The notes beneath the pieces are model-generated. The model was not told the DNA's origin. It made no database searches and saw nothing but the letters and a program-made list of their open reading frames with translations. The position numbers and the translations under genes are program-made. From assembly GCA_051814705.1 (NCBI GenBank), contig JBPWQW010000001.1:868001-932000 (forward strand): a DNA stretch of 64,000 nucleotides. The letters are read 5' to 3'. Shown here one piece after another: positions 45,521 to 52,484 of the stretch. The stretch's first letter is position 1. Each line of letters starts with the position of its first letter. The stretch is from Geojedonia sp051814705 (GTDB lineage: Bacteria > Bacteroidota > Bacteroidia > Flavobacteriales > Flavobacteriaceae).

Positions 45521-46450
45521 ATGAACTTACAGCAAGAACTCAACAAAACAGGAGGTTTTAAAAACCTTGAACTCCTTGCCAAACAAGTGGTAGAAGGGTT
45601 TATTGCTGGTATGCACAAGAGTCCGTTTCATGGGTATTCTGCTGAATTTGCCGAACATAAAATCTATAATCAAGGGGAAAGCACCAAACATATCGATTGG
45701 AAGCTCTACGCAAAAACCGATAAGCTTTTCACCAAACGTTACGACGAAGAGACCAATTTGCGCTGCCATATAATTATTGACAATAGCAGCTCAATGCACT
45801 ATCCCGAAGTAAAAGAATACACTTTAGGGCATTTAAATAAAATTGGTTTTTCTGTTTTGGCCTCCGCAGCGTTGATGCATATTTTAAAAAAACAACGTGA
45901 TGCTATTGGAATGAGCATTTACAGCGATAACTACGACTATTATGCTCCTGAAAAAGGTAATGAGCGTCATCATCAAATGTTGTTGGGGCAATTGAGCCAA
46001 ACGGCTAGTTCTAAACCTATTCAAAAAAAGACCGAAACCTATTTGTATTTACATCAGATTGCTGAAAAAATTCATAGACGCTCGTTGATTTTCTTTTTCA
46101 CTGATATGTTTCAAACCATAACCCATGATGTCAAACTGTTTGAAGCCTTACGGCATTTAAAGCATAACAAGCACGAAGTGGTTTTATTCCATGTGTTTGA
46201 TAGTAAAAAAGAACAGAAATTTGACTTTGACAATACTCCTAGGCGTTTTATCGATGTTGAAACAGGAGAATTCATCAATCTATACCCAGAAACTATTAAG
46301 GACTCATACACAGAAGCAGTGAACGATTATTTTAATGATTTAAGATTAAAATGCAGTCAATATGGAATTAAATATGTTGAGGGCGATATCACTAAAGATT
46401 TTGATAAAATATTAACAACATTTATGGTAGAACGTCATAAATTTGCCTGA
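45521..46450 (+). CDS. DUF58 domain protein
   Basis: 309 residues. Conserved GEYSAEFAEHKIYNQGES-like region (here HGYSAEFAEHKIYNQGES) and a VWA-like core (IIIDNSSSMHYP, a MIDAS-type DxSxS). DUF58 proteins usually act with MoxR AAA ATPases and Bat proteins; neither is adjacent here. Followed by the tRNA-Asp promoter. Confidence 0.85.
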   Translation: MNLQQELNKTGGFKNLELLAKQVVEGFIAGMHKSPFHGYSAEFAEHKIYNQGESTKHIDWKLYAKTDKLFTKRYDEETNLRCHIIIDNSSSMHYPEVKEYTLGHLNKIGFSVLASAALMHILKKQRDAIGMSIYSDNYDYYAPEKGNERHHQMLLGQLSQTASSKPIQKKTETYLYLHQIAEKIHRRSLIFFFTDMFQTITHDVKLFEALRHLKHNKHEVVLFHVFDSKKEQKFDFDNTPRRFIDVETGEFINLYPETIKDSYTEAVNDYFNDLRLKCSQYGIKYVEGDITKDFDKILTTFMVERHKFA

Positions 46451-46482
46451 TGTAAATAATTTAAAAAAACGCAATAAATTAT

Positions 46483-46513
46483 TTGCGGCATGAAAAAATG
46501 GAGTGTATATTTG
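46483..46513 (+). promoter_or_regulatory. Promoter of the tRNA-Asp/GIY-YIG array
   Basis: TTG (46483-46485), 20-bp spacer, TATATTTG (46506-46513): a full flavobacterial promoter. It lies 55 bp before the first tRNA fragment but 994 bp before the intact tRNA-Asp. No comparable promoter was seen inside the 313-bp units. Confidence 0.75.
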
Positions 46514-46567
46514 CACCCGCCTACGCACAGAAGTTCGCTTCGGTGGGCAGGACCGCAATAAAGCAAC

Positions 46568-46620
46568 GGTTTGGTAGTTCAGCTGGTTATCCCGAGCACT
46601 CGGGATGCCTGTCACCCAGG
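46568..46620 (+). pseudogene. Broken tRNA-Asp 5' fragment, unit 1
   Basis: Shares GGTTTGGTAGTTCAGCTGGT plus TA with the intact gene, then a palindrome replaces the D-stem 3' strand, then TGCCTGTCACCCAGG resembles the anticodon arm with one change. Not a functional tRNA. Confidence 0.88.
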
Positions 46621-46636
46621 CCATAGACGTTCATTT

Positions 46637-46939
46637 ATGTTTTATGTGTATATTATAGAGAGTGAAAAGGATCATTCGTTTTATATAGGTCAGACAAATG
46701 ATTTAGAAAAACGAATAGAAAATCACAATCAGGGCTTATCTGCTTATACAAGAAAGAAAGCACCTTGGAAAATAGTATACAGTGAAATTTATAAGACCAG
46801 AAGTGAGGCAATAGTAAGAGAAAGATTTCTTAAGAGACAAAGGAATAAAGAATTTTACTTAAGCTTAATAAATAGTAAACGGTTTGGTAGTTCAGCTGGT
46901 TATCCCGAGCACTCGGGATGCCTGTCACCCAGACCTTAG
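46637..46939 (+). CDS. GIY-YIG endonuclease domain protein, unit 1
   Basis: 100 residues from the ATG at 46637. GIY-YIG core: YVYII (3-7) and FYIGQT (15-20), Arg26 in LEKRIENHN and the ExxxRE stretch (57-62) give the usual catalytic set. A single-domain nuclease of the UvrC-N/YhbQ-like kind. Its last 18 or so residues are translated from the tRNA fragment of the next unit (GSSAGYPEHSG). A longer frame beginning at 46571 reads through tRNA sequence and is not a likely start. No clear ribosome binding site. Confidence 0.88.
   Translation: MFYVYIIESEKDHSFYIGQTNDLEKRIENHNQGLSAYTRKKAPWKIVYSEIYKTRSEAIVRERFLKRQRNKEFYLSLINSKRFGSSAGYPEHSGCLSPRP
46881..46933 (+). pseudogene. Broken tRNA-Asp 5' fragment, unit 2
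   Basis: Same structure as the unit 1 fragment; the palindrome is at 46902-46919. After CCCAG it reads ACCTTAG instead of GCCATAG. Confidence 0.88.
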
Positions 46940-46949
46940 ACGTTCATTT

Positions 46950-47252
46950 ATGTTTTATGTGTATATTATAGAGAGTGAAAAGGATCATTCGTTTTATATA
47001 GGTCAGACAAATGATTTAGAAAAACGAATAGAAAATCACAATCAGGGTTTATCTGCTTATACAAGAAAGAAAGCACCTTGGAAAATAGTATACAGTGAGA
47101 TTTATAAAACCAGAAGTGAGGCAATAGTAAGAGAAAGATTTCTTAAGAGACAAAGGAATAAAGAATTTTACTTAAGCTTAATAAATAGTAAACGGTTTGG
47201 TAGTTCAGCTGGTTATCCCGAGCACTCGGGATGCCTGTCACCCAGACCTTAG
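46950..47252 (+). CDS. GIY-YIG endonuclease domain protein, unit 2
   Basis: 100 residues, identical in protein sequence to the unit 1 copy in the nuclease part. The catalytic set is intact. It ends inside the unit 3 tRNA fragment. Confidence 0.88.
   Translation: MFYVYIIESEKDHSFYIGQTNDLEKRIENHNQGLSAYTRKKAPWKIVYSEIYKTRSEAIVRERFLKRQRNKEFYLSLINSKRFGSSAGYPEHSGCLSPRP
47194..47246 (+). pseudogene. Broken tRNA-Asp 5' fragment, unit 3
   Basis: As unit 2; palindrome at 47215-47232. Confidence 0.88.
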
Positions 47253-47262
47253 ACGTTCATTT

Positions 47263-47529
47263 ATGTTTTATGTGTATATTATAGAGAGTGAAAAGGATCA
47301 TTCGTTTTATATAGGTCAGACAAATGATTTAGAAAAACGAATAGAAAATCACAATCAGGGTTTATCTGCTTATACAAGAAAGAAAGCACCTTGGAAAATA
47401 GTATACAATGAGATTTATAAAACCAGAAGTGAGGCAATAGTAAGAGAAAGATTTCTTAAGAAACAAAGGAATAAAGAATTTTACTTAAGCTTAATAAATA
47501 GTAAACGGTTTGGTAGTTCAGCTGGTTAG
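47263..47529 (+). CDS. GIY-YIG endonuclease domain protein, unit 3
   Basis: 88 residues. Differs from copies 1 and 2 by Ser to Asn near 49 and Arg to Lys near 67. Because an intact tRNA-Asp follows, its stop codon TAG falls in the tRNA D-loop (GGTTAG), 22 bases into the tRNA gene. So the nuclease gene and the functional tRNA overlap by 23 bases on one strand. Confidence 0.88.
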   Translation: MFYVYIIESEKDHSFYIGQTNDLEKRIENHNQGLSAYTRKKAPWKIVYNEIYKTRSEAIVRERFLKKQRNKEFYLSLINSKRFGSSAG

Positions 47530-47580
47530 AATACCTGCCTGTCACGCAGGGGGTCGCGGGTTCGAGTCCCGTCCAGACCG
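47507..47580 (+). tRNA. tRNA-Asp (anticodon GUC)
   Basis: 74 bases. Acceptor GGTTTGG/CCAGACC, discriminator G, D stem GTTC/GAAT, anticodon stem CCTGC/GCAGG with loop CTGTCAC (anticodon GTC at 47541-47543), T stem GCGGG/CCCGT. CCA is not encoded. The 3' end matches no unit of the array; only its 5' end is repeated upstream. Confidence 0.96.
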
Positions 47581-47582
47581 CA

Positions 47583-47624
47583 AGATTGCAAAAGCTTCAA
47601 TGAAAGTTGAGGCTTTAGCAATCT
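47583..47624 (+). terminator. Long hairpin after tRNA-Asp
   Basis: AGATTGCAAAAGCTTCAA pairs with TTGAGGCTTTAGCAATCT over 18 positions with one mismatch and one wobble. No T-run follows, so termination or 3' protection of the tRNA transcript are both possible. Confidence 0.6.
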
Positions 47625-47702
47625 AAAGAAGTTGTGTTGTTCCCGAAGTTATATTTGGGACGTAGTTGTAAGATATTCAATCAAATTGGATACTTACCGA
47701 TG

Positions 47703-47754
47703 GAAAGCTTTCCTTTTTTCTTTACAGAAGATGGGGATGCTTTTTTGTTTTAGG
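47703..47754 (+). repeat. Duplicated terminator-like block, copy A
   Basis: Starts GAAAGCTTTCCTTTTTTC, contains CTTTACAGAAGATGGGGATGC, ends TTTTTTGTTTTAGG. Copy B is at 47979-48050. Confidence 0.7.
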
Positions 47755-47767
47755 GCAACTGGCCAAA

Positions 47768-47919
47768 ATGGTATTAGAGCATGATCTTAAAATTATTATA
47801 ACCACAAGAACATTAAAGAAGAAAAGGCTTCAACATCTATTTTGAGAACTAATGGATTTAAATTTATAGGCATTGTTGATAATGGCAAAGCTTGAGAATG
47901 GCAATATGTTAATTTTTGA
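47768..47919 (+). pseudogene. GNAT N-acetyltransferase remnant
   Basis: Codons from 47768 read MVLEHDLKIIITT; after a frame change at about 47803 they continue HKNIKEEKASTSILRTNGFKF and IGIVDNGKA, then a TGA, then EWQYVNF and TGA. This is the usual C-terminal end of GNAT proteins (NxASxxxLxKNGFxxxG ... WEW). The N-terminal two thirds are gone. A decayed fragment with at least one frameshift and one nonsense codon. Confidence 0.7.
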
Positions 47920-47978
47920 ATAGTGTTTTTTACGATTTAAAGACTCTTCTTTATATTCTGGGATTTGGTATTCTAATA

Positions 47979-48050
47979 GAAAACTTTCTTTTTTTCTTTA
48001 CAGAAGATAGGGATGCCTGCCTGTCGGCAGACAGGTTTTTTTATTTTAGG
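47979..48050 (+). repeat. Duplicated terminator-like block, copy B, with a palindrome insert
   Basis: Same block as 47703-47754 but with an extra CCTGCCTGTCGGCAGACAGG (48016-48035), an imperfect palindrome, between GATG and the T-run. It looks like a small repeat inserted in one copy. Confidence 0.7.
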
Positions 48051-48108
48051 ACAATTTTAGTGTGATCTATGAAATGAGTCTCAATTCTATGCGCGAGTTC
48101 TTGATTCA

Positions 48109-51100
48109 TTAATAGGCTTGCATAACATCTTCAGCAAGTATTTTTCGTAAATAGAAGAGAAGTTCTTCGGCATTTGTTTTTGAAAACACCATTGGCGGTT
48201 TTATTTTTAAAACATTATGATCAGGGCCGTCTGTACTCATCAAAATCCCGTGATCCTTCATTCTATTGGCTAAATAATCGGTTTGAGATTCTAAAGGATG
48301 CATTTGAGAATCAACCAACTCTACCCCAAGAAATAATCCTTGTCCGCGAACATCACCAATAATTGGAAATTCTTTAGAGAGATTTTTTAATTCGGCTTTT
48401 AAAAACTCGCCAACTTTTAGGGCATTCTCTTTAAGTTTCTCACGTTTTATCACTTGTAAAACTTCTGTCGCAATTGCGCAGGATACAGGATTACCGCCAA
48501 AAGTATTAAAGTATTCCATACCGTTTGAGAACTTTTCTGCAACCTCTTGCGTGCAAGCTACAGCAGCTACAGGATGCCCATTGCCCACGGGTTTGCCAAT
48601 GGTTACAATATCTGGAATGACACTGTGTAATTGAAACCCCCAAAACGTTTTGCCCATTCTGCCACAACCGGTTTGGACTTCGTCAGATATACACAATCCT
48701 CCAGCTTTTCGAACATGGTCATAGGCTTTAGCTAAAAAGCCTTCGGGGAGTTCTATTTGTCCGCCACAACTTATAATAGGTTCTATAATAAAAGCACCGA
48801 GGCCTCGACCTGTTTTGTGAATGCTATCGATTTGTTTTTGTACGTATTGGGCATATTTTGGCCCTGTATTTTCTCCTCTGTATTTTCCTCTGAAGGCATC
48901 AGGCAACGGAATAATGTGCGTATGTTCGGGAGCTCCTTTTCCGCCTTTACCATCAAATTTATAGGAACTGATGTCAATACACATATTGGAATTTCCATGA
49001 TACCCAACTTCCGATGCAATGATATCGCGCTCACCGGTCGCCGCTTTTACCATTCTAATAGCGAGCTCGTTTGCTTCACTTCCCGAATTCACAAAATGCA
49101 GTACATTAAGTTTTGGTGGCAGGGTTTCAAGAAGTTCTTCGGCAAGTTTATTGATGTTTTCGTGCAAATAGCGCGAATTGGTGTTGATTAGCGCCATCTG
49201 TTCTTGCCCAGCCTTTACGACATCGTAATGTTCATGACCAACATGGGCAACATTGTTAACCGTATCCAGATAATACCGCCCAAACTGGTCTATCAAATAT
49301 TGACCAGAACCCCGCACCATTTTAATGGGGATTTTATACTGAAGGCTTAAACTTTTTCCTAAATGTTGCTTTCTGTAATGGATTAATTCTTCATTGGTTA
49401 AGCCTTCATTTTTCTGAAGGGCTTCAGATTTGAATAACAAATTCGGATCCGGGCAAATGCTTTTCCAAATATCGATTTGATTATAATAGGCTACACCGGG
49501 AAAATCAACTTTGTAATCTAATATGGAAAGCATGATTTGAAAATGCAGATGCGGTGCCCAATTTCCGTTTTCGGGATAATTTCCTAGTTCAGCAACTTTA
49601 TCACCTTTTTTAATGCTGTCACCAAGGCTGTGCTTCAAGACACTTTCAACGGTATTATGACCATAAAGTGTAAAGAATTCAAAATCTTCAATCTTATGTT
49701 TTAAAATCACTAGCCCGCCATATTCTTTATCACCGGCATCGTTTACTGCTGTTACGACTTCCCCGTCGAATAGGGCATGAACAGGCGTAAGTGCGGGAAA
49801 CCAAAAATCGATACCTAGATGAATCGTTCTGCTTTCACGACCGCTGTTCCCTATTTTGTCATAAGCGGATGAGGTATAAATGGAACGGGGTTCCAAATAC
49901 CCTCCTGCAAGAATTTTGTTGGGGTGTTGTGATTGAAGCCGATCTATTTTAAACTGAAACAGCTCCAGATCGCTTAAATCGTGTTGATGCCCAATCCATT
50001 TGCTTGAAACACTTAAATCGATATGTTGAATTTCATTTTTATGGATAGTCGGGAACAAATCGGCGACATTAAACTTATTTAGTTTTGCCCAAGCATTGAA
50101 TTTATCTTGGTTTGGATGGGGTATAAATCCACAGGCATCTCTAAAACTATAAAGCGCAAAATTAGAACTGATGTGATACCATTTTTTAAGGACTTCCCAA
50201 GCGGGTTTTTCGCTAATGAGCAAGTATTCATTATTAGGTTCAGCAACTTTATTGATGGCCGATTTGGTCACAGAAATAACGAGGCGCATCGCAATGGCCG
50301 TGTATAGATGTTCGAGTTCAATGTCCTGCAAAGGGAACGTGGAGTGATATCCTTTTACTATGGGTAATGCCGCTTCTAACGGATCGTTGTGATTCATGAT
50401 GGCATAGGCACAAGCTACAGCCAAATCATTGATAATTTGGCTGTACACCGCATCGCCATAATCGATAGACGTTATTACTTTTGGGTTGATGAGATCGGAA
50501 GAGACGACCACATTATTATCATTGGCATCGTTGTGGATGACTGCTTTTCGGAGCTTAGCATAGTCGACGTGCGAAGCTTCAAATTTATTTTGAAATGTTG
50601 AAACCATCTCTTTTTGTTCCCCTTCAAACACATGAATATGCGCTTTTGTCCAAAGCGATTGGGCAATATCCCAATCCAAATCGCGATGCGCTTCTGTATG
50701 ATCAAAGCCTTGTAATGCCTTGGTGAGTAATCCACATTGTTGGCCTAAACTAAATCGTAGATCGTCTAGTTGTGGATTAACTTGACTCCAAATCCTTCCT
50801 GGTACCCAAGATAATAAACGCACTTTACGCCGTTTTCCAAACGCATCCTTGATTTCGGAAATGGCATTTCCATTCTTGTCCTTAATGACTTTGGGAGCCA
50901 TTACATTTTTGCCATGTTTGGCAACATATTGTAATAATTTTTGCTGAAAATCAAGATATCGTTCGTTTTCGTTTGGACGCGATATTTTAAGAATATAGCC
51001 TTCCTCATTTTTAATATTGATCCTAAAATTAAAATCGATTTCTCCTGGAAGTGTTGTTGCTGTTCCTTTAATTTCGAATACATCAAAAAGGATGTCTTCA

Positions 51101-51141
51101 GCTTTTTGTGTGGTCATGCGCAATTCAGAATACGTGCTCAT
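48109..51141 (-). CDS. APH kinase - M23 - class III aminotransferase fusion
   Basis: 1010 residues in three parts. 1-340: aminoglycoside-phosphotransferase-like kinase fold (VIHNDANDNNVVV catalytic loop, SIDYGDAV metal-binding Asp). About 430-545: M23/LytM domain (GIDFWFPALTPVHALFDGEVV; HLHFQ). About 600-1010: PLP class III aminotransferase fold (ISDEVQTGCGRMGKTFW; PLP Lys in GKPVGNGHP near 850). Kinase plus phospho-lyase of this type occur separately in hydroxylysine and phosphoethanolamine breakdown, so an amino-alcohol kinase with a following lyase is a reasonable guess. The peptidase role inside is unexplained. Confidence 0.85.
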   Translation of the reverse strand: MSTYSELRMTTQKAEDILFDVFEIKGTATTLPGEIDFNFRINIKNEEGYILKISRPNENERYLDFQQKLLQYVAKHGKNVMAPKVIKDKNGNAISEIKDAFGKRRKVRLLSWVPGRIWSQVNPQLDDLRFSLGQQCGLLTKALQGFDHTEAHRDLDWDIAQSLWTKAHIHVFEGEQKEMVSTFQNKFEASHVDYAKLRKAVIHNDANDNNVVVSSDLINPKVITSIDYGDAVYSQIINDLAVACAYAIMNHNDPLEAALPIVKGYHSTFPLQDIELEHLYTAIAMRLVISVTKSAINKVAEPNNEYLLISEKPAWEVLKKWYHISSNFALYSFRDACGFIPHPNQDKFNAWAKLNKFNVADLFPTIHKNEIQHIDLSVSSKWIGHQHDLSDLELFQFKIDRLQSQHPNKILAGGYLEPRSIYTSSAYDKIGNSGRESRTIHLGIDFWFPALTPVHALFDGEVVTAVNDAGDKEYGGLVILKHKIEDFEFFTLYGHNTVESVLKHSLGDSIKKGDKVAELGNYPENGNWAPHLHFQIMLSILDYKVDFPGVAYYNQIDIWKSICPDPNLLFKSEALQKNEGLTNEELIHYRKQHLGKSLSLQYKIPIKMVRGSGQYLIDQFGRYYLDTVNNVAHVGHEHYDVVKAGQEQMALINTNSRYLHENINKLAEELLETLPPKLNVLHFVNSGSEANELAIRMVKAATGERDIIASEVGYHGNSNMCIDISSYKFDGKGGKGAPEHTHIIPLPDAFRGKYRGENTGPKYAQYVQKQIDSIHKTGRGLGAFIIEPIISCGGQIELPEGFLAKAYDHVRKAGGLCISDEVQTGCGRMGKTFWGFQLHSVIPDIVTIGKPVGNGHPVAAVACTQEVAEKFSNGMEYFNTFGGNPVSCAIATEVLQVIKREKLKENALKVGEFLKAELKNLSKEFPIIGDVRGQGLFLGVELVDSQMHPLESQTDYLANRMKDHGILMSTDGPDHNVLKIKPPMVFSKTNAEELLFYLRKILAEDVMQAY

Positions 51142-51736
51142 TTATTAAAATAATATTATCTAATTACAGTGTTCTAGGTCTTGTTTTTTTAAGAAAAAAG
51201 GTATTGAATTGTCCATCGTTTTTAAAAGTTATAAACTTTAAAAGTAACACTTTAGTCAAAATAAAAACATTCAAAAATAAATCAAACAAATTTACATTAA
51301 TATCCTAAGGCCTTCTCGCGAAACCGGTAAAACATCAGCCTATTTGACCTCTTACAGTTAGATTAATGATTAGACAGACCATTATAACGGCTTCATTCCA
51401 TAATGTTAGAACTTTAAATTTTTGCAATTTAAAAACGTTGTATAGCTCCCGATTGGGAGCTTGCCTTTTTTATTTTAGAACCGTTTCGATCTTCAACTAA
51501 ATTCTTAATGGAGGACACCATTTAATAAATGGAATTAGAAACTTAGTCACTAATCAAGATTATACTAATCACATAATAATAGGTCCTCTTTTAGAGTTGC
51601 TAAAGTAGGATTCTTCTTCCTGATTTTCATAAAAAGATGCATTTTAACCCATTTATATGCATTTTATCGATTTTATTTATTACATTGCTCCCGAATCAAG
51701 CCACAAAATGGTATAAGTAAAGTTAAAATAGCGAAA
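51142..51736. other. Intergenic region upstream of the Hpt gene
   Basis: 595 bp without a gene. A GC-rich hairpin with T-run lies at 51445-51470. A pair of TGCATTTTA-like stretches (about 51640-51665) precedes the Hpt gene. Confidence 0.4.
51445..51470 (+). terminator. Orphan intrinsic terminator
   Basis: GCTCCC-GATT-GGGAGC then TTGCC and six T. No plus-strand gene precedes it within 300 bp, so it may end an unannotated small RNA or a lost gene. Confidence 0.5.
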
Positions 51737-52105
51737 ATGAACACATTAGAACATCAATATATCAACTTAGAATCCTTAAAGGAAGATACACTAGGTGATG
51801 TGGAGATTTTAAGAATGGTCATGACTTTGTTTATTGAAGGCATCGACGAGTATGTAAACATTATAAAAGTTGAAATCGAGCAGCGTAACTGGCAAGCGCT
51901 GCATCAGGCCACTCACAAAATTAAATCGAACATCAGGATGTTTGGGATTTTCCAATTAGAATCTATCATCATCCAATTAGAACATGATTTTAAAAATGAG
52001 GTGCATTTAGACCAGATTGATAAACCCTTAGCCACATGTCTTGATGTTTTAAAACATGTAAAAACGGAATTGCGTTCAGAACTTAAAACCATGCAAAATG
52101 AGTAA
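51737..52105 (+). CDS. Histidine phosphotransfer (Hpt) domain protein
   Basis: 122 residues of helical bundle with the phosphorylated His60 in HQATHKIKSNIRMFG. Relays phosphate between receiver domains. First gene of the polysaccharide set; overlaps the receiver gene by eight bases, so they are coupled. Confidence 0.85.
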   Translation: MNTLEHQYINLESLKEDTLGDVEILRMVMTLFIEGIDEYVNIIKVEIEQRNWQALHQATHKIKSNIRMFGIFQLESIIIQLEHDFKNEVHLDQIDKPLATCLDVLKHVKTELRSELKTMQNE

Positions 52106-52475
52106 ATATAAAATTGTATTGGCCGAAGATAATTCGACACTGTCTTTGTTGTTAAAATTTAGGTTAGAAAAAGAAGGCTATGATTTACACTTGGCCGTAG
52201 ACGGAAAACAGGCTATTGAGCTTATTGAAGCCCATAACCCCGATTTAGTTATAACCGATATTATGATGCCATTTGTTAGTGGCTTAGAAGTGATTAGCCA
52301 TATAAGAAATAAACTGAATGCGGTAACGCCCGTTATTGTTTTTTCTGCTGCTGGTCAAGAAGAAATGGTGCTTAAAGCATTTAGTTTGGGTGCTAACGAT
52401 TTTATGGGTAAGCCTTTTAGTCCCAACGAGTTGGTTATTAGGGTCAATAGGCTTTTAAATAATATGTTGAATTAA
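52098..52475 (+). CDS. Single-domain response regulator
   Basis: 125 residues, receiver only. Acidic pair in LAEDNST, phosphorylated Asp54 in VITDIMMP, Lys in FMGKPFSP. No output domain, so it acts through protein contacts, probably on the Hpt protein or on the export machinery. Confidence 0.9.
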   Translation: MSKYKIVLAEDNSTLSLLLKFRLEKEGYDLHLAVDGKQAIELIEAHNPDLVITDIMMPFVSGLEVISHIRNKLNAVTPVIVFSAAGQEEMVLKAFSLGANDFMGKPFSPNELVIRVNRLLNNMLN

Positions 52476-52484
52476 ATAACGCAA

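Larger units (their letters stand above)
46568..47506 (+). mobile_element. Three tandem 313-bp tRNA-Asp/GIY-YIG units
   Basis: Unit starts at 46568, 46881 and 47194; the intact tRNA begins exactly one period later at 47507. Each unit carries the first ~22 bases of tRNA-Asp (acceptor strand, D stem 5' side, D-loop), an 18-bp palindrome ATCCCGAG-CA-CTCGGGAT in place of the rest of the D arm, an anticodon-loop remnant TGCCTGTCACCCAGG, a spacer, and a GIY-YIG gene that runs into the tRNA start of the next unit. Units differ at only a few bases, so the amplification is recent or homogenised. Confidence 0.92.
47581..48108. other. Region between tRNA-Asp and the fusion gene
   Basis: No intact gene. 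Contains a long hairpin, a GNAT remnant and a duplicated terminator-like block, listed separately. Confidence 0.6.

Noticed and set aside
46571..46636. GIY-YIG proteins starting 22 codons earlier (and the same in units 2 and 3)
   Set aside because: Those codons are the tRNA fragment and palindrome. The ATG before FYVYII gives the normal domain start.
46568..47580. CRISPR array
   Set aside because: The period is 313 bp, the repeated units are coding, and there are no unique spacers.
46451..48108. Integrative element with an integrase at the tRNA
   Set aside because: No integrase or att duplication of the tRNA 3' end is present; only the 5' end is repeated.
48757..49191. 144-codon plus-strand open frame inside the fusion gene
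   Set aside because: It is antisense to the aminotransferase domain, which has clear motifs on the minus strand.
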